Origin: Sphingomonadaceae bacterium
GTDB taxonomy: Bacteria; Pseudomonadota; Alphaproteobacteria; Sphingomonadales; Sphingomonadaceae
Length of the DNA stretch: 64,000 bases
NCBI GenBank assembly: GCA_030147805.1
Contig: JASBUR010000018.1
Span: 1-64,000, forward strand
Reading direction: 5' to 3'
Shown: positions 46,521 to 55,143 of the stretch, one piece after another
How positions within the stretch are numbered: the stretch's first letter is position 1
Layout: every line of letters starts with the position of its first letter
Position numbers and translations under genes: made by a program
The notes under the pieces: model-generated
What the model was told of the DNA's origin: nothing
Seen by the model: only the letters and a program-made list of their open reading frames with translations
The model's database searches: none

Positions 46521-47960
46521 ATGAAGAAGCTGATCGGAGCGGCGCTGCTGGCGCTCGTCGCGGGCATGGCGCAGGCGCAGGACGCGCAGGTCGCGCTCGA
46601 CCGCATCGACCGCGACGCGGCGAAGAACGCCGAGACCGCCAAGGCGATCTGGACGCTGGCCGAGGTCGGCTATCAGGAGACCAAATCATCGGCGCTGCTG
46701 CAGAAGCAGCTCAAGGATGCGGGGTTCAGGATCGAGGCGGGCGTCGCCGGCATTCCGACCGCCTTCACCGCGACCTGGGGCAGCGGCGGCCCGGTGATCG
46801 CCGTGCTCGGCGAGTTCGACGCGCTGCCCGGGATCAACCAGAGCGACGCGCCGACGCGCGAACCGGTCCCCGGCAAGGGCGCCGGCCATGCCTGCGGCCA
46901 CCATCTGTTCGGCGTCGCCTCGGCGTCGGCGGCGATCGCGGTCAAGGACTGGCTGCAGAAGAACGGCCACGCGGGCATCATCCGCTTCTACGGCACGCCC
47001 GCCGAAGAGGGCGGCGCCGGCAAGGTCTATATGGTGCGCGACGGGCTGTTCAAGGACGTCGACATCGCGCTCCACTGGCATCCGGGATCCGAGAACAGCG
47101 CCGACATCGAGACCACCAACGCCAACAAGTCGGGCAAATTCCGCTTCAAGGGCGTCTCGGCGCACGCCGCGGGGGCGCCCGAACGCGGCCGCTCGGCGCT
47201 CGATGGCGTCGAGGCGATGAACATGATGGCCAACATGATGCGCGAGCACCTGCCGCAGGAATCGCGCATGCATTACGTCATCACCGCCGGCGGCAGCACG
47301 CCCAACGTCGTGCCCGACTATGCCGAGGTTTTCTACTATATGCGCAACCCCAACCCCGAGATCGTGCTCGACAGCTTCGACCGGCTGGTCAAGGCGTCGG
47401 AGGGCGCGGCGCTCGGCACCGGGACGACGGTCGAGCATGAGGTGATCCACGGCATCAACAGCCTGCTGCCCAACCGCTATCTGCAGAACATCGTCCACGC
47501 CAACATGACCAAGGTCGGCGGCGTAAATTATACGGCGGCCGACACCGCCTTCGCGCAGAAGCTGCTGCCGACGCTCGCCACCCGGCGCACGCTCGCCGAG
47601 GCGACGCAGATCGACCCGTTGAGCGAGAACCACGGCGCCGGGTCGACCGATGTCGGCGACGTCAGCTACACCGTGCCGACCGCGGGCTTCTCGACCGCGA
47701 CCTGGGTGCCCGGCACGCCGGCGCACAGCTGGCAGGCGGTCGCCGCCGGCGGCACGCCGATCGGCTTCAAGGGCATGCAGAATGCCGCGAAGATCCTCGC
47801 GCTGACCGCGATCGAGCTCTACCAGAACCCCGACCACATCGCCGCCGCCAAGGCCGAGTTCGACCAGCGCCGCGGGCCCAATTTCGTCTACAAGAGCCTG
47901 CTCGGCGACCGGAAGCCGCCGCTGGATTACCGGGTCAACAAGACGCCGGGGAGCGAGTAG
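46521..47960 (+). CDS. Exported M20 family amidohydrolase (AbgB-like)
   Basis: A 479-residue zinc amidohydrolase with an N-terminal signal peptide (MKKLIGAALLALVAGMAQA). The M20 catalytic elements are present: GEFDALPGINQSDAP, GHACGHHLFG, and TPAEEGGAGK, with the dimerisation domain starting around SGKFRFKGVSAHAA. AbgB-type enzymes cleave p-aminobenzoyl-glutamate or other N-acyl amino acids. The signal peptide implies the periplasm. Single gene; a second exported M20 enzyme of a different subgroup is encoded at 52.2-53.6 kb. Confidence 0.92.
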   Translation: MKKLIGAALLALVAGMAQAQDAQVALDRIDRDAAKNAETAKAIWTLAEVGYQETKSSALLQKQLKDAGFRIEAGVAGIPTAFTATWGSGGPVIAVLGEFDALPGINQSDAPTREPVPGKGAGHACGHHLFGVASASAAIAVKDWLQKNGHAGIIRFYGTPAEEGGAGKVYMVRDGLFKDVDIALHWHPGSENSADIETTNANKSGKFRFKGVSAHAAGAPERGRSALDGVEAMNMMANMMREHLPQESRMHYVITAGGSTPNVVPDYAEVFYYMRNPNPEIVLDSFDRLVKASEGAALGTGTTVEHEVIHGINSLLPNRYLQNIVHANMTKVGGVNYTAADTAFAQKLLPTLATRRTLAEATQIDPLSENHGAGSTDVGDVSYTVPTAGFSTATWVPGTPAHSWQAVAAGGTPIGFKGMQNAAKILALTAIELYQNPDHIAAAKAEFDQRRGPNFVYKSLLGDRKPPLDYRVNKTPGSE

Positions 47961-47980
47961 GCTTCGTCGCTCACTCTTCT

Positions 47981-48012
47981 ATCGTCATCCCCGCGCAGGC
48001 GGGGATGACGAT
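47981..48012. repeat. REP-like palindrome (class A copy 2)
   Basis: A near-perfect 32-base palindrome, ATCGTCATCCCCGC then GCGGGGATGACGAT with a short loop, between the convergent M20 and nitronate monooxygenase genes. The same element recurs at 50181-50212. Confidence 0.7.
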
Positions 48013-48036
48013 TGGGGCGTGCTCTTGCGCCCGACG

Positions 48037-48999
48037 CTACCCGACGACATACCCCGGCAGCCGCCCGATCGCCGCCTCCGCCTCCGCGAGCGTCCGCCGC
48101 ACGATCTCGGCGCAGCTCAGGATCTCGGTCACGCCGCCGCCGCCCTGCCCGGCCGCGAGGCACTGGCGCGCCGGATCGACGTCGTCGACGATGCCGGCGA
48201 TCGGGCCGAGGCGGTTCTCGCGAACCGACTCCATCACCTGCAGCGGGAAGGGCTGCGCCGGCTTGCCCTCCCATGCCTTGGTCGTGTCGTTGGCGATGGC
48301 ACGCAGCGTCTTGCCGGTGAAGGCGCGGCTGACCACCGTATCGCTCTCGCTCATCGCGACGATCGCGTCCTTGTAGGGCTGCCCGGCGTGCGCTTCCTCG
48401 CTGGCGATGAAGCGCGTGCCCATCCACACGCCCTGGCAGCCGAAGGCCAGCGCGGCGGCGAGGCCGCGGCCGTCGAAGAGGCCGCCGGCGGCGATCACCG
48501 GGATGTCGACCGCGTCGACGACCTGCGGCCACAGCGCGACGCTCGCCACCGTGCCGGTGTGGCCGCCGCCCTCGGTGCCCTGCGCGATCACGACGTCGCA
48601 GCCGGCCTCGGCGGCCTTCACCGCGTGGCGGACCGATCCGCACATGCTCATCACCACGATGCCGGCGGCATGCAGCTTCTCGAGGATCGAGGTCGGGACG
48701 CCCAGCCCGGCGATGAACGCCTTGGCGCCCTCCTCGATGATGACGTCGACGCTGGCAATGAGCGTCTCGGGCTGCGCGGCGAGCAGGTCGACGCCGAACG
48801 GCTTGTCGGTCAGTTCCTTCACGCGGCGCATCTGGCCGCGGATGAAGTCGGGGCTGGTGCCTGCCATGCCCAGCGACCCGAAGCCGCCCGCTTCGCTCAC
48901 CGCGGCGCAGACCTCGGCATAGGAGACGCCGCCCATGCCGGCGAGCAGGATCGGATGCTCGATGCCGAGCAGGTCGCAGATGGGCGTGCGAAGCGTCAT
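48037..48999 (-). CDS. Nitronate monooxygenase (2-nitropropane dioxygenase family)
   Basis: A 320-residue FMN-dependent TIM-barrel enzyme. The opening LLGIEHPILLAGMGGVSYAEV, the FMN-contact segment GTEGGGHTG, and the phosphate-binding PVIAAGGLFDGRG and GTRFIASEEAHA blocks identify the family. Such enzymes oxidise propionate-3-nitronate or related nitronates; many homologues have untested substrates. Single gene on the minus strand. Confidence 0.92.
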   Translation of the reverse strand: MTLRTPICDLLGIEHPILLAGMGGVSYAEVCAAVSEAGGFGSLGMAGTSPDFIRGQMRRVKELTDKPFGVDLLAAQPETLIASVDVIIEEGAKAFIAGLGVPTSILEKLHAAGIVVMSMCGSVRHAVKAAEAGCDVVIAQGTEGGGHTGTVASVALWPQVVDAVDIPVIAAGGLFDGRGLAAALAFGCQGVWMGTRFIASEEAHAGQPYKDAIVAMSESDTVVSRAFTGKTLRAIANDTTKAWEGKPAQPFPLQVMESVRENRLGPIAGIVDDVDPARQCLAAGQGGGGVTEILSCAEIVRRTLAEAEAAIGRLPGYVVG

Positions 49000-49153
49000 G
49001 AAGGGGCTCCCCGAGGATGGTTGATTGGCGCCATCCTATCGCGCTGGGAGCCGCGTCGCATAACTCCCGCTTTCACTAAGCGCAGCTTCCGCCGGAATGA
49101 CGATTGTGAAAAGCTGTCGGCGATGGGCCGAAGTGCCGATGGGGAGAAGCGAG

Positions 49154-50155
49154 ATGAGCGAAACGAAGATCGGCCGCCGGCAGCTACTGGGCGGTGCCAC
49201 CGCGCTCGCCGCGGCGGCGACGGTAGCAGGCCCCGCCTCCGCCCAGACCGCTGCCGACGTCGCCGGCAAATCGGTCCTCATTACCGGCTGCAGCTCGGGT
49301 TTCGGCCGGCTGACCGCGCTGCACCTGGCGCGCGGCGGCGCCAACGTCATCGCGTCGATGCGCCACTATCAGGCGGGCAAGCGGCCCGAGGCGCAGGAGC
49401 TCGCCGACATCGCTGCAACGGAAAACCTCAAGCTCGCGGTCGTCGAGATCGACGTCACCGACGACGCGCTGGTCGCTTCGGGGGTCGCCGCGGCCGAGAA
49501 GATCGCCGGCGGCGCGCTCGACGTGCTGGACAACAATGCCGGGATCGGCGTGTCGGGACCGGTCGAGCTGCTCGACATGCAGGCGACGCAGCTGATCTTC
49601 GATACCAATGTCTTCGGCTATCTGCGGCTCGCCCGCGCGGCGCTGCCGGCGATGCGCGCGAAGAAACAGGGGCTGGTGTTCAACGTGTCGTCGCAGCTCG
49701 GGCGCGTCGTCATGCCCGGCGTCGGCCATTATGCGTCGACCAAATTCGCCGTCGAGGCGATGTTCGAGACGATGGCCTATGAGCTGGCGCCATTCGGCGT
49801 CGAGGTGACGATCATCCAGCCGGGCGGCTATCCGACCAAGGTCTGGGAGAATGGCCGCCGGCTGTCGGATGCGGCGCTCGCCCGCGCCGAAGCGAGCCGC
49901 CGGGCCGCCTATGCCCCGCATGTCGAGATGGCGACGCGGATGTTCGGCGGCGCCGGCGGCAGCACCGATCCGATGGACGTTGCGCGCGCGATCGCCGAGA
50001 TCATCGCGATGCCCGCCGGCAGCCGGCCGCTGCGCCGCCCGGTGCATCCCAACACCCGCGCCACCGACGCGCTCAACGCCGCGCATGCGCAGGTGCAGGC
50101 GATGGTGCTGGGGAACGGGCCCTTCGCGCCGTGGTTCAAGGCAGTGACGAGCTAG
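49154..50155 (+). CDS. Short-chain dehydrogenase with a Tat-type signal
   Basis: A 333-residue SDR. The N-terminus IGRRQLLGGATALAAAATVAGPASA is a twin-arginine export signal. The oxidoreductase domain follows with the cofactor motif TGCSSGFG, the NNAGIG strand motif and the catalytic YASTK. Tat export of a folded NAD(P)-dependent enzyme is unusual for classical SDRs. The start at 49154 (MSETKIGRRQ; GGGGAGAAG upstream) is preferred to the longer ORF start 19 codons earlier. Confidence 0.88.
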   Translation: MSETKIGRRQLLGGATALAAAATVAGPASAQTAADVAGKSVLITGCSSGFGRLTALHLARGGANVIASMRHYQAGKRPEAQELADIAATENLKLAVVEIDVTDDALVASGVAAAEKIAGGALDVLDNNAGIGVSGPVELLDMQATQLIFDTNVFGYLRLARAALPAMRAKKQGLVFNVSSQLGRVVMPGVGHYASTKFAVEAMFETMAYELAPFGVEVTIIQPGGYPTKVWENGRRLSDAALARAEASRRAAYAPHVEMATRMFGGAGGSTDPMDVARAIAEIIAMPAGSRPLRRPVHPNTRATDALNAAHAQVQAMVLGNGPFAPWFKAVTS

Positions 50156-50180
50156 GTTCGCCCCGCGACACAAGTAAGAC

Positions 50181-50212
50181 ATCGTCATCCCCGCCGGCGC
50201 GGGGATGACGAT
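50181..50212. repeat. REP-like palindrome (class A copy 3)
   Basis: ATCGTCATCCCCGCC GG CGCGGGGATGACGAT, a close relative of the copies at 1763 and 47981, between the convergent SDR and aldehyde dehydrogenase genes. Confidence 0.7.
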
Positions 50213-50239
50213 CAAATCGATGACTGAAGGGTAGTCCCC

Positions 50240-51676
50240 CTACTCCGCCGCTTCCTTCACCCCGTAACCCAGCACCGCCTTGGTCTCGAGGAATTCGCCG
50301 AACGCGTGGTCGCCCCATTCGCGGCCGGTGCCCGACTGTTTGTAGCCGCCGAACGGCGCCATGAAGTCGAGCCCGGCGCCGTTGATGTTGACCTGGCCGG
50401 CACGCATCGTCCTGGCGACGCGGCGGGCATGCTCGGGCTCGCCCTGGACATAGGCGGCGAGGCCATATTCGGTGTCGTGCGCGACCGCGATCGCTTCCTC
50501 CTCCGACTGGTAGCCGAGAATGGCGAGCACGGGGCCGAAGATCTCTTCGCGCGAGATCGACATGTCCTTGCTCACGTCGGCAAAGACGGTCGGCTTCACA
50601 TAATAGCCCTTGTCGAGGCCGTCGGGACGGCCGGTGCCGCCGGTGACGAGTGTCGCGCCTTCGTCGATGCCCTTCTGGATCAGCGTCTGGATCTTGTTGA
50701 ACTGCACCTCGGAGACCACCGGGCCCATCGCCGAATTGCCCGTCGGATCGCCGACGGTCGTTGCCTCGGCGGTGGCCTTGGCGATCGCCTTGACCTCGGC
50801 CATACGCTTGGCCGGGACGAGCATTCGCGTCGGGGCGTTGCACGACTGGCCCGAGTTCATCATCACCGCCTTGACGCCGGCGGTGATCGCCTTGGGGAAG
50901 TCGGCATCGTCGAGGACGATGTTGGGCGACTTGCCGCCGAGCTCCTGATGGACGCGCTTGACCGTCGGCGCGGCGTTCTTCGCCACCTCGATGCCGGCGC
51001 GCGTCGAGCCGGTGAAGCTGACCATGTCAATCTGCGGATGGCCGGAGATCGCGGCGCCGACCGTCGGGCCGTCGCCGTTGACCATGTTGTAGACGCCGGC
51101 GGGCACGCCGGCGGCGTGCATGATCTCGCTCCAGATATAGCCCGAGAAGGGGGCGACCTCGGAGGGCTTCAGCACCATCGTGCAGCCGGTGGCCAGCGCG
51201 GGGGCGACCTTGGTGGCGATCTGGTTGACCGGCCAGTTCCACGGCGTGATGAAGCCGCAGACGCCGATCGGGTCCTTCATGATCAGCGTCGTGCCGCGCA
51301 GCTCCTCGAACTTATAGTCCTTGAGCACCGCCATCGCGGTCTGCAGATGCGCAATGCCGAGCGCCGCCTGCGCCTGATTGGCGAGATAGGCGGGCGCGCC
51401 CATCTCCTCGGTGATGGCGGCGGCCATGTCGTTGTAGCGCTTCTGATATTCGGCGACGATCGCGCCCATCAGGTCGAGCCGGTCCTTGACGCTGGTCTGC
51501 GACCAGCTGGCGAAGGCGCGGCGCGCGGCCTGCGCGGCGCGATCGACGTCGGCAGCCGAGCCGAGGCTGATGCGACCGGCGACGCCTTCGGTGGCGGGAT
51601 TGATGACGTCGAGCGTCCGGGGCTCGACCGGATCGACCCACTGGCCGTCGATGTAGAATTTCAGATAGTCGCGCAT
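50240..51676 (-). CDS. NAD(P)-dependent aldehyde dehydrogenase
   Basis: A 478-residue aldehyde dehydrogenase with the catalytic glutamate in ELGGKSPNIV, the nucleophilic cysteine in NSGQSCNAPTR and the FTGSTRAG cofactor loop. C-terminal elements include EEIFGPVLAI and FGGYKQSGTGREWG. It is most like the sphingomonad group annotated as 3-succinoylsemialdehyde-pyridine or general aldehyde dehydrogenases; the substrate is open. Single gene, convergent with the exported SDR. Confidence 0.94.
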   Translation of the reverse strand: MRDYLKFYIDGQWVDPVEPRTLDVINPATEGVAGRISLGSAADVDRAAQAARRAFASWSQTSVKDRLDLMGAIVAEYQKRYNDMAAAITEEMGAPAYLANQAQAALGIAHLQTAMAVLKDYKFEELRGTTLIMKDPIGVCGFITPWNWPVNQIATKVAPALATGCTMVLKPSEVAPFSGYIWSEIMHAAGVPAGVYNMVNGDGPTVGAAISGHPQIDMVSFTGSTRAGIEVAKNAAPTVKRVHQELGGKSPNIVLDDADFPKAITAGVKAVMMNSGQSCNAPTRMLVPAKRMAEVKAIAKATAEATTVGDPTGNSAMGPVVSEVQFNKIQTLIQKGIDEGATLVTGGTGRPDGLDKGYYVKPTVFADVSKDMSISREEIFGPVLAILGYQSEEEAIAVAHDTEYGLAAYVQGEPEHARRVARTMRAGQVNINGAGLDFMAPFGGYKQSGTGREWGDHAFGEFLETKAVLGYGVKEAAE

Positions 51677-51752
51677 GGCGGGCCTTCCCCAGTTGTTCGT
51701 TGGCGCCGAGCTTAGCAGACGGAGTGGGGAGGCATACTAGCCCGCGTTCGCG

Positions 51753-51974
51753 CTAGGATCGTTGGCCGGCAGGCTGCAATTGGCCGCGGCTCGGCCACAG
51801 CCGGCCGCTCCAGGCGCGCTCGTGGAAGAAGAAGGCCACCGCGTTGACGCAGGGTTCGATGATCGCGATGCCGCCGGCGATCTCGATCGAGCCGGTCAGC
51901 AGATAGGCGACGGTGAAGCCGATCGTCAGGTGGATCGACAGATAGGTCAGCGTCTTCAGATATTCGGTCGGCAT
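51753..51974 (-). CDS. DUF2061 small membrane protein
   Basis: A 73-residue protein, probably two membrane spans, with the family's conserved C-terminal HERAW motif after GGIAIIEPCVNAVAFFF. DUF2061 proteins are uncharacterised. The ATG at 51974 has GGAG upstream. Two Fur-box-like sequences lie 29-103 bases upstream, suggesting iron-responsive control. The longer ORF upstream has no homology. Confidence 0.82.
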   Translation of the reverse strand: MPTEYLKTLTYLSIHLTIGFTVAYLLTGSIEIAGGIAIIEPCVNAVAFFFHERAWSGRLWPSRGQLQPAGQRS

Positions 51975-52002
51975 GGCGGCGTCTCCTTGGACAGGAGGAA
52001 TA

Positions 52003-52017
52003 TGCGAATCGTTCGCA
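52003..52017. promoter_or_regulatory. Fur-box-like site 1 (7-1-7 palindrome)
   Basis: TGCGAATCGTTCGCA, a 7-1-7 inverted repeat with one mismatch, the layout of Fur operators (TGATAAT-N-ATTATCA) with GC substitutions as seen in alphaproteobacterial sites. Located 29 bases upstream of the DUF2061 start. Confidence 0.45.
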
Positions 52018-52062
52018 ATACTGCCAACGGGTATTGCCGATCTCTGTGATCGAATGATTTGC

Positions 52063-52077
52063 TGATCATCATTCTCA
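52063..52077. promoter_or_regulatory. Fur-box-like site 2
   Basis: TGATCATCATTCTCA matches 12 of 14 non-spacer positions of the classical 7-1-7 Fur consensus TGATAAT-N-ATTATCA. It lies 60 bases from site 1, in the only AT-rich part of this intergenic region. Confidence 0.5.
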
Positions 52078-52087
52078 AGGGCGCTCA

Positions 52088-52158
52088 CCCTGAGCTTGTC
52101 GAAGGGCGAGCCTGCCGAGGCGGTCGTGCCAACCCATCACCCTTCGACAAGCTCAGGG
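52088..52158. repeat. Paired palindromic repeat (class B)
   Basis: CCCTGAGCTTGTCGAAGGG (52088-52106) and its exact reverse complement (52140-52158) flank a ~33-base spacer. This sequence pair is a well-known dispersed element of sphingomonad and related genomes. Together with the Fur-like sites it accounts for the 51975-52191 gap. Confidence 0.75.
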
Positions 52159-52191
52159 CGGAGCGCTGGTGGTCGGTCGAGAGACCCGCCT

Positions 52192-53577
52192 CTACCGACT
52201 GCCTGCGCTCACCGCCGCGCGCTTGCGGCTGCCCTTCATCGCCAACGTGAGCGGCGGCAGCGGCTTCGCGTCGCGGCCGAGCAGGCCGAGCGCGGCGGTG
52301 CTCATCGCCTCGACGCCCATCGCGATCGTCGGCGCGGCATCGGGGGCGAAGCGCGAGCTGTGCTGCGCCGGGAGCTTCGAGGGGTTGCCCCGGGCGGCGC
52401 GCCATTCGTCGGGATCGACGGTGCCGAGCCAGAAGATCAGGCTCTCGATCGAGCGGTCGGCGCGATGATATTCGCTGAAGTCCTCGCCGCCCATCACCGC
52501 GGGCATCAGGATGACCTTGTCGTTGCCGAAACGCTCGGCGAACAGCGTGCCGACATGACGCGTCAGCCGGTCGGTATTGAAGGTGGCGGGGGTGAAGTCG
52601 TCGGCGACGCTCATCACCGGCATCCGGTCGCGCGGGAAGCCGGCGGCGGTCGCCTCGCCCTCGGCGATGCGGCGGATGCCGTCGAGCAGCCGTGCCCGCG
52701 ACTCGTCGCCATAGCTGCGCACCGTCAGCTGCAGCCGCACCTCGTCGGGGATGATATTGTGCTTGCTGCCGCCGTGGATCGACCCGACCGAGATCACCGC
52801 CGGTCCGCCGTTCCGGCTTTCGCTCGCCGCCAGCTGCTGCAGCGCGACCACCGTCCGCGAGGCGAGCATCACCGGGTCCCTCGCGACCTGCGGATAGGCG
52901 CCGTGGCCGCCGACGCCCAGGATGTCGAGATCGACCGAGTCGACATTGGCCAGCGCATAGCCGTTCGAATAGGCGATCGTGCCGGCGGGAAGCGCGGCAT
53001 GGCTGTGCAGCGCCAGCACATAGTCGGGCCTGGGGAAGCGCGTGTAGAGGCCGTCGGCGAGCATCGCCAGCGCGCCGCCGCCGCGCTCCTCGGCGGGCTG
53101 GCCGATCATCACCAGCGTCCCCGACCAGGCGGCGCGCTGCGACACCAGCCGCTGCGCCGTGCCGACCCAGGCGGCCATGTGAAGATCGTGCCCGCAGGCA
53201 TGCATCACGCCGGTGGGGGCGCCTTCGGGGGTGGTGGCGGTTACCTTGCTGGCATAGGGCAGCCCGGTCTCCTCGAAGACCGGGAGCGCATCCATGTCGG
53301 CGCGGATCATCACCACCGGGCCGGGGCCGTTGCGCAGCACCGCGACGACGCCGGTGCGGCCGACGCCCGTCGTCACCTCGAAGCCGAGCGCGCGCGCCTC
53401 GTCGGCCAGCCGGGCCGCGGTCCGCACTTCCTGGAACGACAGTTCGGGGTGCGCGTGCAGGTCCTGGTAGAGCGCCAGGAGGTCGGTGGGATCGCCCGCG
53501 GGCGGGTGGCGCAGATCGGCCGCCGTCGCGGCGGCGGCGAGCGCGAGGCACAGCAGCGGTGCCAGTTTCCAGCGCAT
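52192..53577 (-). CDS. Exported M20 family amidohydrolase (IAA-amino-acid/hippurate hydrolase-like)
   Basis: A 461-residue zinc amidohydrolase with an N-terminal signal peptide (MRWKLAPLLCLALAAAATAA). M20D elements: LHAHPELSFQE, RADMDALPVFEETGLPYAS, GVMHACGHDLHMA, GQPAEERGGGA, and a FGNDKVILMPAVMGGEDFSEY block. This group hydrolyses N-acyl amino acids. It is followed on the 3' side by the class B palindromes. Different subgroup from the AbgB-like enzyme at 46.5 kb. Confidence 0.93.
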   Translation of the reverse strand: MRWKLAPLLCLALAAAATAADLRHPPAGDPTDLLALYQDLHAHPELSFQEVRTAARLADEARALGFEVTTGVGRTGVVAVLRNGPGPVVMIRADMDALPVFEETGLPYASKVTATTPEGAPTGVMHACGHDLHMAAWVGTAQRLVSQRAAWSGTLVMIGQPAEERGGGALAMLADGLYTRFPRPDYVLALHSHAALPAGTIAYSNGYALANVDSVDLDILGVGGHGAYPQVARDPVMLASRTVVALQQLAASESRNGGPAVISVGSIHGGSKHNIIPDEVRLQLTVRSYGDESRARLLDGIRRIAEGEATAAGFPRDRMPVMSVADDFTPATFNTDRLTRHVGTLFAERFGNDKVILMPAVMGGEDFSEYHRADRSIESLIFWLGTVDPDEWRAARGNPSKLPAQHSSRFAPDAAPTIAMGVEAMSTAALGLLGRDAKPLPPLTLAMKGSRKRAAVSAGSR

Positions 53578-53711
53578 TGCATTCCCTCCCCAAGGAATTC
53601 TCGCTATGTGCGTTCAGCCTAGCGCAACGACCGCGCGGGCCAAGTGTGTTTTTTGCAAACCCGCGGCGATCGTCGGCGATCCGCGGGAGCGGCGTATTGT
53701 TTGGAAACGGC

Positions 53712-55142
53712 ATGATTCGAGCCTCACGCACCCTGGTCGTCGCCACGGCGCTGGCGTGTGCTTCGCCGTTGTTCGCGCAGGTGCCAATCGCTACGCTGCC
53801 GGGTCCTTCGGGGGCGCCGCAGTCGATCGATCCGGCCGCCGACCCGCTGCTCAACTTCCTCAAGCGCGCCGACACCGCGACCGATTTCCGCTCGCTCGTC
53901 GGCACCGCGGTCGAGAAGCACCCCAGCGTGCAGGAGGCGATCAACGTCCAGCGCGAGGCGCGCCAGGTGCGCAGCGAGGTGCGCGCCGGGCTGCTGCCGC
54001 GCGTCGATGCGCAGCTCAACGGCGACTACAGCCTGGCGCGCAACTTCGACGGCGACGATCCCGACAACGTCATCGAACGCTCGCGGCCGCGCACCCGCAC
54101 CGACGCCAACCTGACCGCCGAGCAGCTGCTGCTCGACTTCGGCGCGACGAGCGCGCGGATCCGTGCTGCCTCGGCACGGATCGCCGCCGCCGAGGCCGAG
54201 GTGCGCCGCGTCGCCAACGATGCCGGCATCCGCGCCGTGGCGGCCTATTATGACGTCCTCGCCTATCAGACGCTTGCCGACATCGGGCAGGCGTTCATCC
54301 AGCGCCACCGCGAGATCCTGTCCGACACGCGCGAGCGTTTCGAACAGGGCTACAGCGCCGGCGGCGACGTCGCGCGCGTCGAATCCTATCTCGCCACCTC
54401 GGAGGGCACCGTCGCCGGGTTCGAGCGCCAGCTTGCCTCGGCGCGTGCGCGCTATCAGGAGGCGTTCGGTGTGCCGGCCCCGGCGCGCCTGACCCGCCCG
54501 GCGCCGCCGGCGAGCGCCGCGACCAGCGCCGACCAGGCGGTGGCGCTCAGCGAGAAGTCGCCCGAGGTGGCGGCGGCGAAGGCGCGCGAGACCAGCGCCG
54601 AACGCGAGTGGCGCGCGTCGCGCGCCGACCGGCTGCCGCGGATCACCGGCGTCGTCGACGCCACCCAATATGACGTGCTCGACGCCGGCGACGATTATGA
54701 CATCCGCGGCCGGGTCGTGCTCCGCCACAATCTGTTCGCCGGCGGCCGTACCTCGGCGCGCGCCAACCAGGCGCTGGCGCGCTACCGCCAGGCCGAATTC
54801 GCCGCCGACCGCGTCGTCAACGAGGCGGGCCGCGACGCCGGCATCGCCTTCGAGGACGTGCGCGTGCTCGAACGCCAGGCCGAAACGCTCGAGCGCGCCT
54901 ATATCGCCAACCGGCGCACGCGCGACCTGTTCGTCGAACAGTTCAAGGTATCGCGCGGCTCGCTGCTCGACGTATTGCAGGCTGAGCAGGACTATTTCGA
55001 GGCGGCATCCGCCTATCTGCAGGGAGCGACCGAACTCGACGTCGCGCGGCACGTTCTGCTCGATCGTACGGGCGAACTGCTCGATCATTTCGACGTGTCG
55101 TTCAGCTTCAACGACGCCTCGACGCTTTTCGGAAAGCCCTGA
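53712..55142 (+). CDS. TolC-family outer-membrane channel of a type I secretion system
   Basis: A 476-residue outer-membrane efflux/secretion protein. After a signal peptide ending in PLFA come two OEP repeats of helical hairpins and strands (LVGTAVEKHPSVQEA, RPRTRTDANLTAEQLLLDFG, YIANRRTRDLFVEQFKVSRGSLLDVLQAEQDYF). The subgroup is that of AggA/LapE-like secretion channels. One base separates its stop from the next gene; the ABC transporter and adaptor complete the trio. Confidence 0.92.
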   Translation: MIRASRTLVVATALACASPLFAQVPIATLPGPSGAPQSIDPAADPLLNFLKRADTATDFRSLVGTAVEKHPSVQEAINVQREARQVRSEVRAGLLPRVDAQLNGDYSLARNFDGDDPDNVIERSRPRTRTDANLTAEQLLLDFGATSARIRAASARIAAAEAEVRRVANDAGIRAVAAYYDVLAYQTLADIGQAFIQRHREILSDTRERFEQGYSAGGDVARVESYLATSEGTVAGFERQLASARARYQEAFGVPAPARLTRPAPPASAATSADQAVALSEKSPEVAAAKARETSAEREWRASRADRLPRITGVVDATQYDVLDAGDDYDIRGRVVLRHNLFAGGRTSARANQALARYRQAEFAADRVVNEAGRDAGIAFEDVRVLERQAETLERAYIANRRTRDLFVEQFKVSRGSLLDVLQAEQDYFEAASAYLQGATELDVARHVLLDRTGELLDHFDVSFSFNDASTLFGKP

Positions 55143-55143
55143 C

